NCBI GenBank assembly: GCA_018716085.1
Contig: DVKK01000043.1
Coordinates: forward strand, 1-44,553
Length of the DNA stretch: 44,553 nt
Source: Candidatus Ornithoclostridium excrementipullorum
GTDB lineage: Bacteria > Bacillota > Clostridia > Christensenellales > UBA3700
Direction: 5' to 3'
Both the position numbers and the translations under genes were made by a program. The notes under the pieces are model-generated. The model was given only the letters and a program-made list of their open reading frames with translations, was not told where the DNA came from and did no database searches. Shown here one piece after another: positions 32,049-41,513 of the stretch (its first letter is position 1; each line of letters opens with the position of its first letter).

Positions 32049-32750
32049 ACGACCTGTTTCGAGTTTTTCGTACTCCGAAAGCGATCTTGCCGCCCAATTC
32101 ACGGGGCTTTGCCCGTGTTCTTCCAGGAATGCGTTCGCCTTGGAAAAATGTCTGCATTCCAAAAAGCCCTGGTAGAACGACAGCGGACTGGGATGCACGC
32201 TTTCCAGCACCAGGTGGCGGCTCTTGTCTATGACCGCGCCTTTTCTTTTCGCATAACCTCCCCAAAGCATGAACACGAGGGGCTTTTCTCTCGCGGCGAG
32301 CAGTTTCACCACTTCGTCGGTGAATCTCTCCCAGCCTTTGCCCGCATGGCTTTGAGGTCTTCCTTCTCTCACGGTCAGTACGCTGTTCAGCAGCAGTACG
32401 CCCTGTTTCGCCCAACCGCGCAGATCGCCGCAGTCGGTGGGCTTTATCCCGAGATCGTATTCCAACGCCTTGTAGATGTTGACGAGCGAAGGCGGACACG
32501 CCACTCCCTCCCCGACCGAAAAGCAAAGCCCGTTCGCCTGCCCGTACCCGTGATAAGGATCCTGCCCCAATATCACGACCTTGGCATCCTCGTACGAAGT
32601 GTATTCGAACGCCGCAAGAATTTCCCTTTTCGGGGGATAGACTCTCGCGCTGCGGTACTCCGCGTTGAGAAAGTCGCGCAGCTGCGCCATATATCCGCTC
32701 TCCACCTGCGGAGCGAGGATCTCGTCCCAATCGTTTCCGAGATGAGTCAT
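32043..32750 (-). CDS. ung: Uracil-DNA glycosylase, family 1
   Basis: The enzyme removes uracil from DNA and starts base-excision repair. The 235 residues contain the water-activating loop GQDPYHG, the uracil-binding aromatic in NGLCFSV, LLLNSVLTV and the DNA-intercalating loop HPSPLS. Length and motifs are typical of Ung. The ATG follows AGGAGGCGTT. A longer frame up to 32864 is upstream DNA and was not used. It is divergent from the PHP phosphatase gene and convergent with the small 78-residue gene. Confidence 0.95.
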   Translation of the reverse strand: MTHLGNDWDEILAPQVESGYMAQLRDFLNAEYRSARVYPPKREILAAFEYTSYEDAKVVILGQDPYHGYGQANGLCFSVGEGVACPPSLVNIYKALEYDLGIKPTDCGDLRGWAKQGVLLLNSVLTVREGRPQSHAGKGWERFTDEVVKLLAAREKPLVFMLWGGYAKRKGAVIDKSRHLVLESVHPSPLSFYQGFLECRHFSKANAFLEEHGQSPVNWAARSLSEYEKLETGRS

Positions 32751-32826
32751 AACGCCTCCTATGCCGAAATTGTAACACCGCAAGGCGGCTTTGTCAACGG
32801 AAGCGCCCGTTTCCCCCTCCGCACGT

Positions 32827-32856
32827 TTGACACGGCGGTCGGTATCGTTGTAAAAT
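32827..32856 (+). promoter_or_regulatory. Promoter of the PHP phosphatase gene, predicted leaderless
   Basis: TTGACA (32827-32832), an 18-bp spacer and TAAAAT (32851-32856) are followed by GCAGGC and ATG at 32863. As at tilS, the -10 ends exactly 6 bp before the start codon, which puts +1 on the A of the ATG. Confidence 0.6.
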
Positions 32857-32862
32857 GCAGGC

Positions 32863-33675
32863 ATGAAAGAAAAGATAGACTGTCATACTCATTGCGACTT
32901 TTCCCACGACAGCTCTTCCCCCGCGGAAGACATGATCGCCGAAGCGGCGCGCCTCGGTCTTTCCTATTACGCGATAACGGACCATTGCGACAAAGACTGC
33001 GCGGTATTGCCCGACTTCGGCTGGGTCAGACAGATAGACCTCGAAAAACGGTTCGAAAAACTTCTCCGACTTCGCGACCTCTGGGCGGGAAAGCTCGATA
33101 TCGCGGTGGGACTGGAATACGGTTATCTCGCCGAAGCGGATCCTCTGTATCTCGACATAGAGAAAAAATACGAGACCGACATCGTGATAAACTCCGTGCA
33201 TCTGATACAGAACGAAGACTGCTACTTTCAGTCGTTTTTCGACAAGCGCACAAAAACGCAGGCATATTCGCAATATCTCGACGCCGTTTCCGACAGCGTC
33301 GACGCGCCTTACCGATACGACGTGATAGGACACATCGGGTACGTGATCCGCAAGGCCCCTTATTCGGACAAAATACTGCGCCGCACCGACTATCCCGACC
33401 GCGTAGACGAAATACTGCGCAAGATCATCGCTAAGGGCAAAGCTCTGGAACTCAACAGTCACTCCGAAGGAACGGGGCTGGACTTCCTGCCCGAGACCGA
33501 TACGGTGAAACGCTACCGCGAACTCGGCGGAGAACTGGTCACGTTCGGTTCGGACGCCCATGCGCCGGTCAATATAGCGCGCAACTACGACGTCGTATGC
33601 GACGCCCTCCGCTCTCTCGGGTTCAGGTATATATTCAAATACAAAAGACACGAGCCGATCGCAATAAAACTGTGA
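32863..33675 (+). CDS. PHP-domain histidinol-phosphatase-like protein
   Basis: The 270-residue metal-dependent phosphoesterase has the PHP motifs in order: DCHTHCDFSHDS, AITDHCDKD, the Glu in VGLEYGYL, INSVHLIQ, GHIGYV, LELNSHSEG and GSDAHAP. This layout matches the HisK/HisJ family, which removes phosphate from histidinol phosphate in histidine synthesis. No other his gene is nearby, so a different small phosphomonoester is possible. There is no good Shine-Dalgarno sequence, and the promoter predicts a leaderless mRNA. The methyltransferase gene starts 22 bp downstream and is probably cotranscribed. Confidence 0.9.
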   Translation: MKEKIDCHTHCDFSHDSSSPAEDMIAEAARLGLSYYAITDHCDKDCAVLPDFGWVRQIDLEKRFEKLLRLRDLWAGKLDIAVGLEYGYLAEADPLYLDIEKKYETDIVINSVHLIQNEDCYFQSFFDKRTKTQAYSQYLDAVSDSVDAPYRYDVIGHIGYVIRKAPYSDKILRRTDYPDRVDEILRKIIAKGKALELNSHSEGTGLDFLPETDTVKRYRELGGELVTFGSDAHAPVNIARNYDVVCDALRSLGFRYIFKYKRHEPIAIKL

Positions 33676-33697
33676 TAACCGACACGGGTACGAAAAA

Positions 33698-35056
33698 ATG
33701 AACGACTCAACCGCCTTTGAAAACAGGATTCGGGCTCTGCTGAGAAGCGGATACGACGACTTTGCGCGATCGCTTCTCTCCCCGTGCCCGCCGTCCCTTA
33801 GAGTCAACACTCTCAAAGGCGGCGCGGACAAGCTCTCGCCTTTGCTGCCCGTCGCGCTTACGCCGGTCGCATGGTGCGACGACGGCTTTTATTATCCGGA
33901 AAGTTTCGCCGCAGGCAAAACCGTTTTGCACGAGGCGGGCGCGTACTATATACAGGAAGCGAGCGCAATGTTCCCCGTCACGGCGCTCGACCCTCGTCCC
34001 GGAGAAACGGTGCTCGATCTGTGCGCCGCACCCGGCGGCAAGAGCACCCAGGCAGCCGCTGCAATGGACGGACGGGGCGTGCTGATCTGCAACGAAGTCG
34101 TGCCGTCGCGGGCGGCGATCCTCTCCCGCAACGTCGAACGAATGGGAGTGCGAAACGCCGTCGTGCTGAACGAGAGCGTACGGAAACTGGAAACGCGCTT
34201 CCCCGAATACTTCGACAAGATACTGGCGGACGCTCCCTGCTCGGGCGAAGGTATGTTCGCAAAGAATCCCGCCGCGAGAGAAGAATGGACTCCGGAAACT
34301 CCCGAAATATGCGCCCGCAGACAGGAGGCGATACTGGACAGCGCCGCCGCGATGCTTAAAGCGGGCGGCACGATCGTATACAGCACCTGCACGTTTTCCG
34401 CAGAAGAAAACGAATTGCGGATAGCGGCTTTCTTGCGCGATCATCCCGAATTCGAACTGATAGCGATAAGTTCCCCCGTACCCCGGCCCGATCTCGATAA
34501 TACGGTCGTCCCCGGGAATATCGCGGAAAAATGCGTGCGGATCATGCCTCATCTTGCGCAAGGCAACGGACATTTCTGCGCATTGCTGCGCAAGAAAGAC
34601 GGAGGCGCGCGCTCTCAAAAACTTTTCGCGGACAACGTCCCCACGGCAAAGAAAAAACTTTTCGACGGATTCGCTCGGGATTTTCTCAAAGAGAGCGGTA
34701 TCTCACCCGACGCCGCTTTCGGCGACGTGCTGTGCGATCTTCCCGACGGCTGTCCCGATCTTACGGGGCTCAAAGTTCTGCGCGCGGGACTGCGTCTGGG
34801 CGAGATCGTCAAAAACCGCTTCGAGCCGTCGCATTCCCTTGCCGTCGCGCTGAGCGGCGACGGCGCTTCGTCCGTGCTTGCTCTGGACGCGGACGACAAA
34901 CGAGCGACCGATTATCTGTTCGGCGCGTCGATCGAAAGCGACGAAAGGGGCTGGACTCTAATAACCGCGGGAGGATATTCTCTCGGCTGGGGAAAAGGTT
35001 CGGACGGCACGGTCAAAAACAAATACCCCAAAGGGCTAAGACCCGTTCGGAGATAA
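33698..35056 (+). CDS. rsmF: 16S rRNA m5C methyltransferase, RsmF-like (NOL1/NOP2/Sun)
   Basis: This SAM-dependent enzyme is predicted to methylate C5 of cytosine in rRNA. The N-terminal part (residues 1-90) has the RNA-binding PPSLRVNTL. The SAM site is LDLCAAPGGKS, the first active-site cysteine is in DAPCSGEGMF, and the catalytic cysteine is in STCTFSAEEN. The C-terminal third has the RsmF-type extra domain (GLKVLRAGLRLGE, SHSLAVAL). At 452 residues it suits the bacterial RsmF/YebU group. The ribosome-binding site is weak. Its stop lies only 6 bp from the stop of the convergent MATE gene, with no terminator seen between them. Confidence 0.92.
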   Translation: MNDSTAFENRIRALLRSGYDDFARSLLSPCPPSLRVNTLKGGADKLSPLLPVALTPVAWCDDGFYYPESFAAGKTVLHEAGAYYIQEASAMFPVTALDPRPGETVLDLCAAPGGKSTQAAAAMDGRGVLICNEVVPSRAAILSRNVERMGVRNAVVLNESVRKLETRFPEYFDKILADAPCSGEGMFAKNPAAREEWTPETPEICARRQEAILDSAAAMLKAGGTIVYSTCTFSAEENELRIAAFLRDHPEFELIAISSPVPRPDLDNTVVPGNIAEKCVRIMPHLAQGNGHFCALLRKKDGGARSQKLFADNVPTAKKKLFDGFARDFLKESGISPDAAFGDVLCDLPDGCPDLTGLKVLRAGLRLGEIVKNRFEPSHSLAVALSGDGASSVLALDADDKRATDYLFGASIESDERGWTLITAGGYSLGWGKGSDGTVKNKYPKGLRPVRR

Positions 35057-35062
35057 AGCCGT

Positions 35063-36475
35063 TCAGGCGGACGTATCTTCGCTCTCTTTTTCCGCCGCAG
35101 ACTGCGCGGCGAGTTTGTTCTCTCTCTTTTTCAAGATCCTCGGCAGCATTGCATAGAAAGTCGTCGCCGTGATTATGCCCGCCGTCACGTCGGCGATCCC
35201 TTCGCTGTAATAAACTCCCGCAACGCCGAACTCGTACGGCAGAAGAAAACACAAAGGAATGAGCAGTATGACTTTGCGCAGACACGCCAGAAAAATGGAT
35301 ATCGCCGCCTGGTCCAACGCGACGAAAACGTTTTGCAGACACATCTGAGCAAAGTAGAAGATCGTTCCCGCCATGAAATACGGCATATACCGCTCCACTA
35401 TCGCCGCGACCTCGGGCTCCGCGCTGAAAATATAACAGTACAGCTGCGGAGCGGCAACGGAAACCGCCCAAACCGTTGAGCTGAAACACAGCGCGGCGGC
35501 GGAAACTATCTTTACGGTCTTTTTTATCCTCGCGGAATCGCCTCTGCCGTAATTGTAACTGACTATCGGCTGAACGCCGTTGCCGAGTCCGCTGAGAGGC
35601 ATGCTCGCGATCTGGATCGCGCTCAGCATGACCGTGAGCGCGGCGGTATAATCGCTGTCGCCGTTCGACCACTTTGTGATGTTGTTGTTGAAAACTATCT
35701 GGATCGCGCTCTCCGTCACGCTCATAATAAACGGAGAAAATCCCAAAAAAGCGATACGTGCCGCGAATTTTCCCGACGGTCTGAACTTTTTGAAACCGAA
35801 TCGGTAAGACGAAGACTTTCGGAAGAAAAACGCCGTCACCCATACCGCGGACACCGCCTGCGACAGCACCGTCGCCAAAGCCGCGCCCTTTACGCCCATT
35901 CCGAACGCGAATATGAAAAGCGGATCGAGCGCGATGTTGAGCACCGCGCCTATCGCCACCGTAGCCATTGCCGTAAAGCCGTATCCCTGCGCGCTGATGA
36001 ACGGATTCAGCCCCAGAGAAAACATCACGAACACCGTTCCCGCGCCGTAGACGAACAGATAATCGCGCGCATATCCGTATGCGTCGTCGGGCGCGCCGAA
36101 AAGCTTTACCAGAGGGTCGCACAGCGTGAGCACGACGACGGTGAGCGCCGCTCCGAACACCGCAAGCATCACCGTACCCGTGTTGAACACTCTGCCCGCC
36201 TCTTCCTTCTTTCCCTCACCCGAAAATATGCTCGCAAGAGGCGCGCCGCCCATACCCACCAGATTGGCGAACGCGCTGACGATGATAGTGATCGGGAACA
36301 CCACTCCGAGTCCGGCGAGCGCCTGCGTACCTATGCCGTCGATCGCTCCGACGTACATCCTGTCAACGAGATTGTACAGCAGATTTATAAGCTGTGCTAC
36401 GACCGCGGGGATCGCCAGCCTCGCTACGAGTTTTCCTATACCGTCCTTGCCCAGATCGACACGTCTGTTTTCCAA
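35063..36475 (-). CDS. MATE family efflux transporter
   Basis: This is a 470-residue, twelve-helix antiporter of the multidrug-and-toxin-extrusion family. It has the internal twofold pattern expected: NLLYNLVDRMYVG near residue 32, NPFISAQGYGF, IGAVLNIALDPLFIF, and SGLGNGVQPIVSYNYG in the second half. It is predicted to export cationic drugs or metabolites using Na+ or H+. The start is probably TTG at 36475, since GGAG stands 7 bp upstream and no in-frame ATG fits. The C-terminus is a charged tail. The substrate is unknown. A strong hairpin separates it from the upstream capD-like gene. Confidence 0.92.
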   Translation of the reverse strand: MENRRVDLGKDGIGKLVARLAIPAVVAQLINLLYNLVDRMYVGAIDGIGTQALAGLGVVFPITIIVSAFANLVGMGGAPLASIFSGEGKKEEAGRVFNTGTVMLAVFGAALTVVVLTLCDPLVKLFGAPDDAYGYARDYLFVYGAGTVFVMFSLGLNPFISAQGYGFTAMATVAIGAVLNIALDPLFIFAFGMGVKGAALATVLSQAVSAVWVTAFFFRKSSSYRFGFKKFRPSGKFAARIAFLGFSPFIMSVTESAIQIVFNNNITKWSNGDSDYTAALTVMLSAIQIASMPLSGLGNGVQPIVSYNYGRGDSARIKKTVKIVSAAALCFSSTVWAVSVAAPQLYCYIFSAEPEVAAIVERYMPYFMAGTIFYFAQMCLQNVFVALDQAAISIFLACLRKVILLIPLCFLLPYEFGVAGVYYSEGIADVTAGIITATTFYAMLPRILKKRENKLAAQSAAEKESEDTSA

Positions 36476-36520
36476 TATTTTCTCCGTTTGTTTTTCTCGG
36501 CATGAGCGTTTCGCCGCGTC

Positions 36521-36544
36521 AAAAAAGGAGCCTCGGCTCCTTTT
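36521..36544. terminator. Bidirectional terminator after the surface-glycan operon
   Basis: AAAAAAGGAGC-CTCG-GCTCCTTTT forms a compact stem with A- and T-runs on both sides. It closes the operon that starts at 42611, between the dehydratase and MATE genes. Confidence 0.85.
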
Positions 36545-36562
36545 CGCTTCGCGTCGCGTTCT

Positions 36563-38734
36563 TTATCTGACCGATCTCTTGCCTCGCTTTTTCTTAGGTT
36601 CGGCGCCGTCCGCGTTGTTTTCCGACGGAGCTTGCTTTTCGGGGATATTTTCTCCGACGTCGGCAGAGGCGTCGACGCGCTCCGTATCGGAAACGGTATC
36701 GGGCGTCTGCGAAACTTCGCTTTCGGCGTTCGCCTTAGCCTCGTCCTCTTTCAGCTCCTCGTGATAGCGGAGCTCTTTCTTCTGCATGAGCTCGAAATAC
36801 GCCGTATCGTGATGGAACGTGGGGACCAGCACTTTGAGCTGATCCACGACCGCCTGTTTGTCGTTGGTCTTGCAGATACTGCGCATCCTCTCCAGCTCGG
36901 CGATGAATTTATCGGTGTCGAGCTCGATCTGCCTGCCTATGAATATCTTGTTGTTGTCCGTCTTGCGCAGTCCCTCTTCTTTCATCAGAAGCTCTTCGTA
37001 CAGCTTCTCTCCGGGGCGCAGCCCCGTGAACTTTATCTGAATGTCTTCGTAAGGCGTGTAGCCCATCATCTTGATCATGTTCTCGGCAAGAGTGACTATC
37101 TTGACGGGCTCGCCCATATCGAGTATGAATATCTCGCCGCCGTGGGCGTATGCGCCCGCCTGCAACACGAGGCTGACCGCCTCGGGGATCGTCATGAAAT
37201 ATCTGATTATCTCGGGATGAGTGACCGTGACCGGTCCGCCCTTTTTGATCTGTTCCTTGAACAGCGGGATCACCGAACCGTTGGAACCCAGCACGTTGCC
37301 GAATCTGACTGCGGCGAATTCCGTGACCGAATTGCCGTGGATCTGATGCATAGTTTCGATTATCTCCTCACAGCAGCGCTTGGTGGCGCCCATCACGTTG
37401 GTGGGATTGACCGCCTTATCGGTGGAGATCATGATAAACTTCTTGACCTTGTATTCGTATGCCAGCCTGACTACGTTGAGCGTACCGAACACGTTGTTTT
37501 TGACCGCCTCTTCGGGATTTGTTTCCATCAAAGGCACGTGCTTGTGCGCCGCGGCGTGGAATATGATCTGCGGATGGTATTCCTCGAACAGGTCGCGCAT
37601 CTTGCCCTCGTCCGTTATCGACGCTATCTCCACGTTGAGGTCGTAGTCCGACCCGTAATTGCGCAGTATCTCCTGCTGTATCGCGTACGCGCAGTTCTCG
37701 TATACGTCCAGCACTATTATGCGGCGGGGTCCGTACTTGACGATCTGTCTGACCAATTCGCTTCCTATTGAACCGCCTCCGCCGGTGATCAGGCACACCT
37801 TGTCGTGTATATAATCGCTCACGCCCTTATCGTTGAACGATATCTGATCTCTGCCGAGAAGGTCGCCTATATTGATGTCGCGCGCCTGTCCGACGAGATC
37901 GACGTTGCTTATCATCTCGCTCATATAGGGCAGCACTTTGATCTGGCAGCCCGTCTGCATACAGGCGGAGAGTATCGTCTGCCTTATCTGAGGCTTGATG
38001 GACGGGATAGCGAAAATGATGGTCGATACGTCGTACTTGCGGACGAGTCTGGCTATCTCCTTGGTCGTACCGACGACTTCGACGTCCCCTATTATCCTGC
38101 CCTGCTTATCGGGATCGTCGTCTACCAGACATACGGGCTTGTAGATACTGCTTCCGCGGGAAAGCTCTTCGAGGATCGCGCTGGCGGTAAAGCCCGCGCC
38201 TATGATCATCGTGCGCTTTTTCTGCCTGGGCAGAGCCTTGTCGCGCAGCCGCGCGTAGATCATCTCGTAAACAAGACGCGATACTATGATTATACTGGTC
38301 GTCGAGAAGAATATATTGAAATAGACGGGATACGCTTTGAGCCTGTCTCCGAGACCCGTGATATCTTCGAGCGGAGGCAGTTCGCCCGATATCCAGTGCA
38401 TCACCGCCTGATCGAGTATGGCTATAAGTACGGTCGCGACGGCGCACGCACCCGCTATCCTCAGATAATCTCTGCCTCTGGCATATCTCCAGACCACTTT
38501 GTTGACGCGGAACATCCACAGACACAGGAAATAAACGACGAGCGCTATCGGAAGCGCTTTGAACGCGTTGACGATGATATCGGGGTTGATTATATAGGCC
38601 TGTCCGAGAATTATCGAACCCATGAAACAGACGCACACCATGAGCAGGTCCGCGATGAGCATCGTCCATTCGCGGAGCGTGCGTATGTTGTACGCCTCTT
38701 TCCTTATCTTGATCTTGACCTTTTTCTTCTTCAT
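36563..38734 (-). CDS. Membrane-bound nucleotide-sugar 4,6-dehydratase (CapD/PglF/WbpM-like)
   Basis: The 723-residue protein has four N-terminal membrane helices (residues about 20-150). A CoA-binding-like Rossmann module follows (IIGAGFTASAIL, residues about 185-300). The SDR domain opens with the NAD loop LITGGGGSIGSE and carries STDKAVNPTNVMGATK. In that block Met replaces the usual catalytic Tyr, as in PglF and WbpM. It is predicted to convert UDP-GlcNAc to the 4-keto-6-deoxy sugar for surface glycans. The last 65 residues are an extra acidic tail ending in a basic cluster KKKRGKRSVR. The ATG at 38734 follows AAGGAAAGGGAG. It lies 20 bp after the Wzy-like gene. Confidence 0.92.
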   Translation of the reverse strand: MKKKKVKIKIRKEAYNIRTLREWTMLIADLLMVCVCFMGSIILGQAYIINPDIIVNAFKALPIALVVYFLCLWMFRVNKVVWRYARGRDYLRIAGACAVATVLIAILDQAVMHWISGELPPLEDITGLGDRLKAYPVYFNIFFSTTSIIIVSRLVYEMIYARLRDKALPRQKKRTMIIGAGFTASAILEELSRGSSIYKPVCLVDDDPDKQGRIIGDVEVVGTTKEIARLVRKYDVSTIIFAIPSIKPQIRQTILSACMQTGCQIKVLPYMSEMISNVDLVGQARDINIGDLLGRDQISFNDKGVSDYIHDKVCLITGGGGSIGSELVRQIVKYGPRRIIVLDVYENCAYAIQQEILRNYGSDYDLNVEIASITDEGKMRDLFEEYHPQIIFHAAAHKHVPLMETNPEEAVKNNVFGTLNVVRLAYEYKVKKFIMISTDKAVNPTNVMGATKRCCEEIIETMHQIHGNSVTEFAAVRFGNVLGSNGSVIPLFKEQIKKGGPVTVTHPEIIRYFMTIPEAVSLVLQAGAYAHGGEIFILDMGEPVKIVTLAENMIKMMGYTPYEDIQIKFTGLRPGEKLYEELLMKEEGLRKTDNNKIFIGRQIELDTDKFIAELERMRSICKTNDKQAVVDQLKVLVPTFHHDTAYFELMQKKELRYHEELKEDEAKANAESEVSQTPDTVSDTERVDASADVGENIPEKQAPSENNADGAEPKKKRGKRSVR

Positions 38735-38754
38735 CTCCCTTTCCTTCCGTACGA

Positions 38755-40473
38755 TCAACGACTCGTTTTTCTCTTGCCGCGTCTTCCGCCCGCAGGCTTG
38801 TCCCTCTTTATACCGCTTTTTCCCTGCCCCGAGGGTGTCAAAGTTTCACCCGACGCGTCTTTCGGGATCTCATTCCCGTCCGCGACGTCCTGCGCGTTAT
38901 TCTCCCGAGCCTCGGCGCTCTCTTCCTCCGGGATGGGGCTCGCTTGCGCGCAGTTCCCTTCTTGCGCCGAAACTTCTGCGTATCCGTTGTACGGATCGGC
39001 GCTTTCGCTCTCTTCCGCAGCCGCCGGCTCCGCGGGCGCGGCTCCGTCCGTTTCCGCGACCGTTTTCTCCGACTCGGTCTGCGCCGCCGCTGCCGTTTCG
39101 GAATCCTCTTCCTTGCGCGCGGCGTTGCTTGTTTCGTTGACTGCGGTCGCCACGGCTATGAGCAGCAATCCGGGCACGGCGAGGAACGTAAACGTGTTTA
39201 TCATCGCGTAGCCTTCCACGCCCACGCACGCTATTATCCAGAATACGTTGTACGCCAAGCCCTTCGAAAAAGCGAAGCGCACTCTCTTGTAATACATATA
39301 TACCGACGCCGCCAGTCCGAACAGTCCCAGACTTGCCACGGTCTGGAAAAGCGTGGAGTGGAAATAGTACATCGGATGCCTGTTCAGATACGCGTTTCTG
39401 CCCGAATAACCGAAGCCCACGCCGAAGAACGGATTCTGCTTGAAGACCTCCCAAGCCTCCGAGTACAGCACGTCTCTGCCCGACGATGACAGCCCCGTCT
39501 CGAACGCCTTGTCGAAGAACGCCTTGAACTCTTCGCGGAACACCGCCAGGCAGACGCCCACGACGACCGCGCCCGCGACGCAAGCCGCTATGTAGGTCTT
39601 TTTATACGGCGTTTTTACGATCGTCGCGACCAACAGGATCACGAACGATATCGCGCCGAATATTATCGCGCCGCGCGAAACGGTGGCGACTATCCCCACG
39701 TACTGGACTGCGGACAGAGCCGCGTACAGCAACGAAAGGATTCTGTTTTTCCTCGACACCGCCACATACATCGTTATCGGAGCCGTGACGAGAAGCACGC
39801 TCGCCGCGCCGTTGCTTATGCCCCAGCCGAGATGGACCTCTCCTCCCGGAAGCACGCCCGTCCATACCCTGATATAGTAGACAAGCAGCTGCAAAACTAT
39901 AAGCAGACCGAGAAAAGCGAACGACTTGCCGGCATACTCGACGAACTGTCTTTTCGGCTTTTCGCAGCAGTAATTCCTTATCAGCACATACACCGCAAAC
40001 GGAAACAATCCCAGAAACGCCGCAAAGCCGAGCGCTTTGAGCTTGTCCGTAGCCGCGTCGGTGAACGCTCCTCCCATGAACATCGACGCCGCGACGCACA
40101 GATACGCAAGTCCGAAAGCGCCCGCCGTCGGCTTTTTCACGGGATAATAGACGAAATGAAAGATCAGCGCGCCCGCGACCGGTATCAGGATCGCGAACAT
40201 ATAGACGAAATACGGAGGAAATTCGCTCACGCTGACGATGCAGTATATCGATACTATCACCGGCAGGCACGGCGTGAGATCTCTTTTGAGCACGAGCAGA
40301 GCGCTCAAAAGAAGACACATCACGGTAAAGCCGCTTATCATGGCGCCCGTCGCCCAAAAGAGCAGCACTAAGGCGCATACCAAAGCGAGATACCCCTCCG
40401 AATAGAGTATTCTATCCAACACCTCCAAAGCTTTTCCGTGCAAAACGGAGCTTCGGAAACAGACTTCTTTCAT
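38755..40473 (-). CDS. O-antigen ligase/polymerase-like membrane protein (Wzy family)
   Basis: The 572-residue polytopic protein has about eleven or twelve helices. It carries a Wzy_C-type motif, SGRDVLYSEAWEVFKQNPFFG, in a late extracytoplasmic loop, plus ATVSRGAIIFG before it. It is predicted to polymerise or attach undecaprenyl-linked sugar repeats on the outer face of the membrane. After the last helix (about residue 455) comes a roughly 115-residue Ala/Glu-rich, probably disordered tail that ends in a basic RRGKRKTSR. A similar tail occurs on the next protein. The start lies 14 bp after galE. The gene is part of a four-gene operon. Confidence 0.85.
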   Translation of the reverse strand: MKEVCFRSSVLHGKALEVLDRILYSEGYLALVCALVLLFWATGAMISGFTVMCLLLSALLVLKRDLTPCLPVIVSIYCIVSVSEFPPYFVYMFAILIPVAGALIFHFVYYPVKKPTAGAFGLAYLCVAASMFMGGAFTDAATDKLKALGFAAFLGLFPFAVYVLIRNYCCEKPKRQFVEYAGKSFAFLGLLIVLQLLVYYIRVWTGVLPGGEVHLGWGISNGAASVLLVTAPITMYVAVSRKNRILSLLYAALSAVQYVGIVATVSRGAIIFGAISFVILLVATIVKTPYKKTYIAACVAGAVVVGVCLAVFREEFKAFFDKAFETGLSSSGRDVLYSEAWEVFKQNPFFGVGFGYSGRNAYLNRHPMYYFHSTLFQTVASLGLFGLAASVYMYYKRVRFAFSKGLAYNVFWIIACVGVEGYAMINTFTFLAVPGLLLIAVATAVNETSNAARKEEDSETAAAAQTESEKTVAETDGAAPAEPAAAEESESADPYNGYAEVSAQEGNCAQASPIPEEESAEARENNAQDVADGNEIPKDASGETLTPSGQGKSGIKRDKPAGGRRGKRKTSR

Positions 40474-40487
40474 TTCCTCCCGACAGG

Positions 40488-41501
40488 TCAGTCGTCGTAT
40501 CCGTTGGGATTATTGACCTGCCATCTCCAACTGTCTTCGCACATATCTTTGAGATCGTATTTGCAAGTGAACCCGATCTCCTTTTTAGCGAGCGAGCTGT
40601 CCGCATAGCACTCCGCGATATCGCCGGCTCTCCTCGGGGCGATGACGTAAGGGATCGCCTTGCCGCTCGCCTTTTCGAACGCTTTTACTATCTGCAACAC
40701 GCTGTATCCCTTGCCCGTACCGAGATTGTAAGTGACCAGACCGCAGCCCTCGGACAGCTTTTTCAGCGCGAGATAATGACCTCTGGCAAGATCGAGCACG
40801 TGTATGTAATCTCTGACGCCCGTGCCGTCCTCGGTGGGATAATCGTTGCCGAAAACGCTGAGCTGTTTGAGTTTGCCTATCGCCACCTGCGTGATATACG
40901 GAACGAGGTTGTTGGGTATGCCGTTGGGATCCTCGCCGATAAGTCCGCTCTTGTGCGCGCCGATCGGATTGAAATAGCGCAGGATCGCGATATTCATCGT
41001 CTTGTCCGCCTTGTAGACGTCGCGCAGTATGTCCTCGATCATCAGTTTGGTCGTGCCGTAAGGATTGGTCGTGGACAAGGGGAAATCCTCTTTGATGGGC
41101 ACGCTCTTGGGCTGACCGTAAACGGTCGCGGAAGACGAGAACACGAAATTTTTACAGCCGTATTCCCTCATCACCGCCAGCAACGTCAACGTGCTCACGA
41201 GATTGTTGGTATAATATTCGAGCGGCTTCTGCACAGACTCGCCGACGGCTTTCAGCCCCGCGAAGTGGATAACCGCCTCGGGCTTTTCGGCACGGAATAT
41301 CTCCTCGACCGCCGACTTGTCGCATACGTCCGCGCGATAGAACGCAAACTCTTTGCCCGTGATCTTCTTCACTCTGTCGATCACGGTCGGTTTACTGTTG
41401 CAGAAATTGTCGACCACGACGACTTCACAGTCGTGTTCGAGCAGATCCACCACGGTATGGGAGCCTATATATCCCGCTCCTCCGGTTACCAAAACTTTCA
41501 T
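40488..41501 (-). CDS. galE: UDP-glucose/UDP-GlcNAc 4-epimerase
   Basis: This cytoplasmic SDR enzyme interconverts UDP-galactose and UDP-glucose. Many Bacillota forms also act on UDP-GalNAc and UDP-GlcNAc. The 337 residues show the NAD loop GGAGYIGSH, SSSATVYG, the catalytic YxxxK in NPYGTTKL and the family blocks RYFNPIGAH and RDYIHVLDLA. A GGAGG site precedes the ATG. It lies 12 bp after the HexNAc-kinase-like gene and 14 bp before the Wzy-like gene, which supports a single transcript. Dual specificity is likely from this setting but cannot be read from residues with certainty. Confidence 0.95.
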   Translation of the reverse strand: MKVLVTGGAGYIGSHTVVDLLEHDCEVVVVDNFCNSKPTVIDRVKKITGKEFAFYRADVCDKSAVEEIFRAEKPEAVIHFAGLKAVGESVQKPLEYYTNNLVSTLTLLAVMREYGCKNFVFSSSATVYGQPKSVPIKEDFPLSTTNPYGTTKLMIEDILRDVYKADKTMNIAILRYFNPIGAHKSGLIGEDPNGIPNNLVPYITQVAIGKLKQLSVFGNDYPTEDGTGVRDYIHVLDLARGHYLALKKLSEGCGLVTYNLGTGKGYSVLQIVKAFEKASGKAIPYVIAPRRAGDIAECYADSSLAKKEIGFTCKYDLKDMCEDSWRWQVNNPNGYDD

Positions 41502-41513
41502 ATAAGGACCTCC

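Noticed and set aside
32863-33675. PHP gene as part of a histidine operon
   Set aside because: No other histidine gene is nearby. The neighbour is an rRNA methyltransferase, so only the family is claimed.
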